NCBI RefSeq assembly: GCF_900314615.1
Contig: NZ_OMWA01000019.1
Coordinates: forward strand, 1-64,000
From: an uncultured Methanobrevibacter sp.
GTDB taxonomy: Archaea > Methanobacteriota > Methanobacteria > Methanobacteriales > Methanobacteriaceae
Length of the DNA: 64,000 bases
Reading direction: 5' to 3'
Under the pieces are notes generated by a model that was given only the letters and a program-made list of their open reading frames with translations, was not told where the DNA came from and searched no databases. Of this stretch, positions 60,438 to 64,000 are shown piece by piece; within the stretch, counting starts at the first letter, position 1; every line of letters starts with the position of its first letter. The position numbers were made by a program, and so were the translations under genes.

Positions 60438-61805
60438 TCACCTTACAATATACTGACCAGGATTTAAAAAATCATCTAAAAATCCCAGATAAAACTCATC
60501 ACTAGCCAGCTCTTCTATTGATACAAATTCATAGGAGCTTATAATTGTCTTTCTGAGGTTTTTACCGACTTTAATTTTTCCTATATTGTTTTGAGTGAAA
60601 ATATCTTCAATGAATGATTTGACATTATTGAACTGCCTTTCCTGTTTGTGAACTAAAAAATCATCAATTATATAGCAGTTTTCAGGACCGTATTTTGCAG
60701 CAAAATTGTTGCATGCATTATTCAGAAATACTTTTGGACCATAATTGATTTTGACATCATTTAATGTGGATGATGCCATCTCAAAAATTATCACAGCAGA
60801 ATCTGTTTCATTGGATGAATAATCTGCCTTAAATACATTGAATTCCTCATTGCCAATTTTTTCAGCCATGGAAGAAGCTGTCATTTTAAGCTGAGGATGC
60901 AAAGTATCGAGAGGCATGTCCGGAATGTCGAATTTGACTGCAATAAAATCACTGCCTCTTTTGTTGAACTGCTCCAAAATAGCCTGTTTATCCAATGATT
61001 TATCTAATGGATAGAAGTAATCTTTTTTATTGTCTGATGATAGGTAATTTCGAGCGGACTGTATGAATTCACTCATTTTGTTTAGTCTTAATGCTGCAGC
61101 GACATTGCGGTTTTTGTCAGTCGGATCAATTACAACAAGAGGGTCTTTAAACTGACCTGCAGTTCCATAATCCTCAAGATCAATAATCTCACCAAATTTC
61201 CACTCAACAACTGCTTTAAGGGTTTCATCAAAGCTTCCGTATCTGATTATCAGAAGTTCACAGAGATAACCTGCAAATCCCCCCACCTTAAACTCTGAGC
61301 CGTATGTTCCGGTCATGTCCATGAATTTTTTTAAAAGCAGCACTTCATCACAGCCTTCAGCTGTCAGGTTTGCCTTGACAAATCTGGTGTGAAGGATTGT
61401 TCTGTCAACTGCGGATTTAAGCTGTGATCCGTCTTCAATCGCATAACATGGAACCAGATCAACTTCATATCCATCAATATCGCTTGTGACATATGGATGG
61501 GATGCAAAGTGATGTGATGCTACACCATCGAATGCATCACTGCATTTATGAGCTAGATATAAACCTTTTTCCTTTAAAATATCCTCACTGACATACAATG
61601 GAAATGCCATGAATATGTCAATGTCGGATTTTCCCTTTAAAGCAGTGCGTTTTGCAACAGAACCGACAACAGTAATTTTTGCATCAATTCCTTCATTATG
61701 ACATGTTTCAGTAAGGAAGTTGACCAGTTTGCGAGTCATTGCGTCAATGTCTTCCTGCTCTTTTTTAGTTGGTTTTATATCTTTTAATATCTGCCCATAA
61801 TCCAT
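60438..61805 (-). CDS. cca: CCA-adding tRNA nucleotidyltransferase, archaeal class I
   Basis: 455 residues from ATG 61805 (GTG at 61814 is in frame but lacks support). The nucleotidyltransferase core is GSVAKRTALKGKSDIDIFMA, with catalytic SDIDIF aspartates, followed by DLVPCYAIEDG. The fingers/palm/tail region includes SDFIAVKFDIPDMPLDTLHP. Adds CCA to tRNA 3' ends. The next gene upstream is thpR, five bases away, the common archaeal order. Confidence 0.93.
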   Translation of the reverse strand: MDYGQILKDIKPTKKEQEDIDAMTRKLVNFLTETCHNEGIDAKITVVGSVAKRTALKGKSDIDIFMAFPLYVSEDILKEKGLYLAHKCSDAFDGVASHHFASHPYVTSDIDGYEVDLVPCYAIEDGSQLKSAVDRTILHTRFVKANLTAEGCDEVLLLKKFMDMTGTYGSEFKVGGFAGYLCELLIIRYGSFDETLKAVVEWKFGEIIDLEDYGTAGQFKDPLVVIDPTDKNRNVAAALRLNKMSEFIQSARNYLSSDNKKDYFYPLDKSLDKQAILEQFNKRGSDFIAVKFDIPDMPLDTLHPQLKMTASSMAEKIGNEEFNVFKADYSSNETDSAVIIFEMASSTLNDVKINYGPKVFLNNACNNFAAKYGPENCYIIDDFLVHKQERQFNNVKSFIEDIFTQNNIGKIKVGKNLRKTIISSYEFVSIEELASDEFYLGFLDDFLNPGQYIVR

Positions 61806-61810
61806 TTTTA

Positions 61811-62368
61811 TCACAATTCAAATATTTCTAAATCTTCATATATCGGTCCCTGAGGAGTAAGTGTAGATTTTTTAAGGATTATCTTATCAACACTCATCTC
61901 ACCGATTTCAACATCACTGAACTCTTCGATTGTTGATTTGACTTTGTTTTTTCCTTTTGCAGATTTCATACGGCCTATTGTCAGGTGTGATGAGAATTTC
62001 TTGTCCTTGTCAAAGCCCAGTTTGACAAATTCCTTGTCAAGCTCGTCATGTAACTTTTTAACTGTTTCATCATCCTCAAGACCCAGCCAGATAACTTTAA
62101 TTCTTTTGGTGTTTGGAAATGCTCCGCAGCCTTTGATTTTAATTTTAAAGCTGTCAAAATCATTAACGACATTGGATATTTTTGATGAAAGCAAATCTAT
62201 GCCTTCTGTGTCAATGTCTCCGAAGAATTTTAATGTAAAATGGAGGTTTTCCAAATCAACATATTTGATATTGGCATCAATCTGTTTAAATTCTTTGATA
62301 ACCTTATAAATTTTAGCCTTAAGGTCTTCATCGATATCAATAGCTAAAAATGCTCTTAGCTGACTCAT
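61811..62368 (-). CDS. thpR: RNA 2',3'-cyclic phosphodiesterase (LigT/ThpR)
   Basis: 185 residues. Two-histidine phosphoesterase: ENLHFTLKFFGDI and KFSSHLTIGRMKSA supply the HxTL/HLTI motifs. Begins SQLRAFLAIDIDEDLKAKIY as LigT-type proteins do. It opens 2',3'-cyclic phosphates on RNA, a tRNA-processing activity that fits its neighbour cca (61805). Co-transcribed with cca and aroB' on the same strand. Confidence 0.93.
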   Translation of the reverse strand: MSQLRAFLAIDIDEDLKAKIYKVIKEFKQIDANIKYVDLENLHFTLKFFGDIDTEGIDLLSSKISNVVNDFDSFKIKIKGCGAFPNTKRIKVIWLGLEDDETVKKLHDELDKEFVKLGFDKDKKFSSHLTIGRMKSAKGKNKVKSTIEEFSDVEIGEMSVDKIILKKSTLTPQGPIYEDLEIFEL

Positions 62369-62377
62369 TTTTTACAC

Positions 62378-63508
62378 CTATTGTTCTATGATTGTTTCAT
62401 CAATAGCAATTCCGAAGTGACGTGCGCTTGTTTCAATGTAAACTTTAACCTTATCTCCCGGTTTTACATCAGCAACTGATAAAGGTTCATTGTTTTCATC
62501 TACAATTCTTATTGTTTCTGCATTCTGAAGGAGTGTGCGTATGGTCTGGCCTTCATATTCAGCTTCAAGAAGTATCAATGGTCTTCTCTCGATTTTGCTT
62601 CTTCCAACGTAAGCTGTTCTTGTTTCCCCTTCGGTATTGACAATGAGCACTTCATCTCCGGCAACTAGTTCTGAGAGATATCTTGTCTTGTTTCCCGGAA
62701 CCATTACATAAGCCTGAACAGGTCCTGCATTTACTCTGAACGGTCTTGATGCAACGTATTCACTTTCAAGACTTTCTGAGTGAACAAGAAACATTGATTT
62801 TGAATATGAACCTATAAGCATTCCTTCGCCGGGTTTCATCATGTCTGTTGTATCGACACATACCCTGTCACCTGAACCTAAAGGTTTTACGTTTGTTATT
62901 GTTGCAACTTTAAGTTCATATCTTTCCTGTGATGCCTCGATGACTTCCTGTGCTATTTTTTTGGTTTTGTTGAAGTCATTTGCTTCAAATATTACTCCAT
63001 CGGTACCGTGTTCCAATGTTTCAAGTGCAACTTTTGCACCGTCAACGTCACGTACCGCTGCGATGATATCAACGTCCTCTTTTTGAAGGTCTGCAATGAT
63101 GTTTTCAAGAGGAATGATTGTCCAGTCGGTTCCGACAAGTATGATATAATCTACAATAGGACCTAACTTAACAGCCAGCTGTTCGTGTGCTTTATCTGTA
63201 ATTATCACATATGCACAGACTGTTTTTCCTTCTCTTTTTGCTTTTTTTGCATTTGCAATGTCAACTGAATCGGAAAAATCTTCATTGAGTTCAACGACAC
63301 CGTCACCTTCACCGTTGATACCTACAAGATAGATGTCTGCATCATCGGTATTTGAGATGATTTTAACGTTTCCGAGTTTTCTGATGTTTTCAATATCATC
63401 AAGGTCGAGAACATGGTCTATTCCTGATTCAAGTGCTGTTGTAATCATTTCCTTTTTGTCGTCCCACACTTCATCAGGAGTTGAAATCCATGCAAATTTA
63501 TTTTGCAT
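62378..63508 (-). CDS. aroB': 3-dehydroquinate synthase II (DKFP pathway)
   Basis: 376 residues from ATG 63508 (GGTGATTTG upstream). Sequence KFAWISTPDEVWDDKKEMIT, a central region with RDVDGAKVALETLEHGTDGV, and PLGSGDRVCVDTTDMMKPGE, the marks of archaeal NAD-dependent DHQ synthase II. It deaminates and cyclises 2-amino-3,7-dideoxyheptulosonate to 3-dehydroquinate in the archaeal route that avoids erythrose-4-phosphate. Follows the ADH synthase gene by eight bases in the same direction. Confidence 0.94.
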   Translation of the reverse strand: MQNKFAWISTPDEVWDDKKEMITTALESGIDHVLDLDDIENIRKLGNVKIISNTDDADIYLVGINGEGDGVVELNEDFSDSVDIANAKKAKREGKTVCAYVIITDKAHEQLAVKLGPIVDYIILVGTDWTIIPLENIIADLQKEDVDIIAAVRDVDGAKVALETLEHGTDGVIFEANDFNKTKKIAQEVIEASQERYELKVATITNVKPLGSGDRVCVDTTDMMKPGEGMLIGSYSKSMFLVHSESLESEYVASRPFRVNAGPVQAYVMVPGNKTRYLSELVAGDEVLIVNTEGETRTAYVGRSKIERRPLILLEAEYEGQTIRTLLQNAETIRIVDENNEPLSVADVKPGDKVKVYIETSARHFGIAIDETIIEQ

Positions 63509-63516
63509 CAAATCAC

Positions 63517-64000
63517 CTATTTCAAGAATTCCATTGCTTCTTCTACTTCAAGGTCATTGTGAACTACTTCAGAAATTGCTCTTGTGATTTTTCCAGGGTT
63601 TGCTGCCTGGAACAGGTTACGTCCGAATGCTACACCTGCACCGCCGACTTCAAGAGATTCTTTTACCATGGTTAATAATTCTTCATCGGTTTCAACTTTT
63701 GGTCCGCCTGCAATGACAACAGGTACGATTGCTCCTTCAACAACTTCTTTAAATGAATCAGGATCTCCTGTGTAGTTTGTTTTGACAATGTCTACTCCAA
63801 GTTCTGAACCTACACGTGCTGCATGTTTTACGAATTCAACATCGTGTTCGTTTTCGACTTTTTGTCCTCTAGGGTACATCATTGCTAAAAGTGGCATTCC
63901 CCAGTAGTCACAGGTTTCAGCTATTTCTCCTAATTCCTGGAGCATTTGGCTTTCTGTTTCACTTCCAAGGTTTACATGGACAGATACTGCATCTGCACCA
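63517..64000 (-). CDS. aroA': 2-amino-3,7-dideoxy-D-threo-hept-6-ulosonate (ADH) synthase, 3' part
   Basis: The last 160 codons of a FBP-aldolase class I-like enzyme; the gene starts beyond base 64000. Seen: the strand GADAVSVHVNLGSETESQ, GMPLLAMMYPRG, ADIVKTNYTGD-like segment, VPVVIAGGPKVE, and GGAGVAFGRNLFQAANP, the last being typical of the archaeal aldolase family. It transfers DKFP to aspartate semialdehyde, the step before dehydroquinate synthase II encoded right after it. Partial gene. Confidence 0.92.
   Translation of the reverse strand, partial: GADAVSVHVNLGSETESQMLQELGEIAETCDYWGMPLLAMMYPRGQKVENEHDVEFVKHAARVGSELGVDIVKTNYTGDPDSFKEVVEGAIVPVVIAGGPKVETDEELLTMVKESLEVGGAGVAFGRNLFQAANPGKITRAISEVVHNDLEVEEAMEFLK

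Noticed and set aside
1..64000. tRNA, rRNA or prophage segments
   Set aside because: No cloverleaf-compatible sequences with T-loop GTTCRA in the intergenic regions, and no phage structural genes were seen; intergenic regions are AT-rich and short.

Overview
The window looks like chromosome of a Methanobrevibacter-type methanogenic archaeon (Methanobacteriales). The evidence is low G+C with AT-rich intergenic DNA, TATA boxes plus GGTG/GGAGG ribosome-binding sites, an F420H2:NADP oxidoreductase, the archaeal DKFP-route aromatic amino acid genes (3-dehydroquinate synthase II and the ADH synthase beside it), a class I CCA-adding enzyme, a GGGtGRT/NifU-like pair, and very large Ig-repeat adhesin-like surface proteins. 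Species cannot be fixed from this alone. No methanogenesis operon, rRNA, tRNA or CRISPR array was seen.

Layout. 1-600: the N-terminal part of an IS605-type TnpB and the tail of an acetyltransferase gene. 0.7-9.5 kb: cysteine synthase, an Ig-like membrane protein, a MarR/MFS efflux pair with a palindromic operator, a decayed patch (ferredoxin-type pseudogene with an in-frame stop; MarR gene with a poly-A frameshift), two paralogous M14-like membrane-anchored proteins, and a disulfide-type flavoprotein reductase. 9.7-11.7 kb: a CcdA/thioredoxin redox pair, a small HTH protein and two tandem coiled-coil paralogues. 12-21 kb: flavin-type reductase, YgjV-like protein, a Cys-rich protein, then an operon of XpaC-like, zinc-ribbon, TelA and membrane proteins with uracil-DNA glycosylase, then mdh-sstT-dtd. 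21-28 kb: amidohydrolase, HTH-V4R regulator, Nudix, GGGtGRT/NifU-like pair, ferredoxin plus 5TM LytS-like sensor. 28.4-34.3 kb: a 1949-residue surface protein that joins a beta-helix, a papain-like protease and Ig repeats.

34.5-49.8 kb: alpha/beta hydrolase with operator, Rpn-family nuclease, iron-sulfur flavoprotein, Cas4-like nuclease, NhaC antiporter, an acetyltransferase/zinc-ribbon fusion, ketopantoate reductase-like protein, a family of four SseB-like acidic proteins (one set behind a possible leader RNA), MsrA-MsrB, an Mrp/NBP35 ATPase, an NADH oxidase-like flavoprotein and a CAT-like protein. 50.3-57.1 kb: a surface-protein island of Ig-like membrane proteins, a 1052-residue adhesin-like protein and a 35-residue zinc ribbon, with hairpin terminators after most genes. 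57.2-64 kb: a Sau3AI/MutH-like C-terminal domain protein, NpdG, DUF2284, a frameshifted Rpn gene, CCA transferase, ThpR, 3-dehydroquinate synthase II and the 3' part of ADH synthase.

The recurring themes are thiol/redox and oxidative-stress functions (CcdA/Trx, MsrAB, two flavoprotein disulfide-type reductases, ISF, Nbp35), surface display, and several genes of likely bacterial ancestry (ung, dtd, sstT, telA). Start codons were moved from the longest reading frame wherever a ribosome-binding site or family alignment favoured a downstream start; this is stated per gene.
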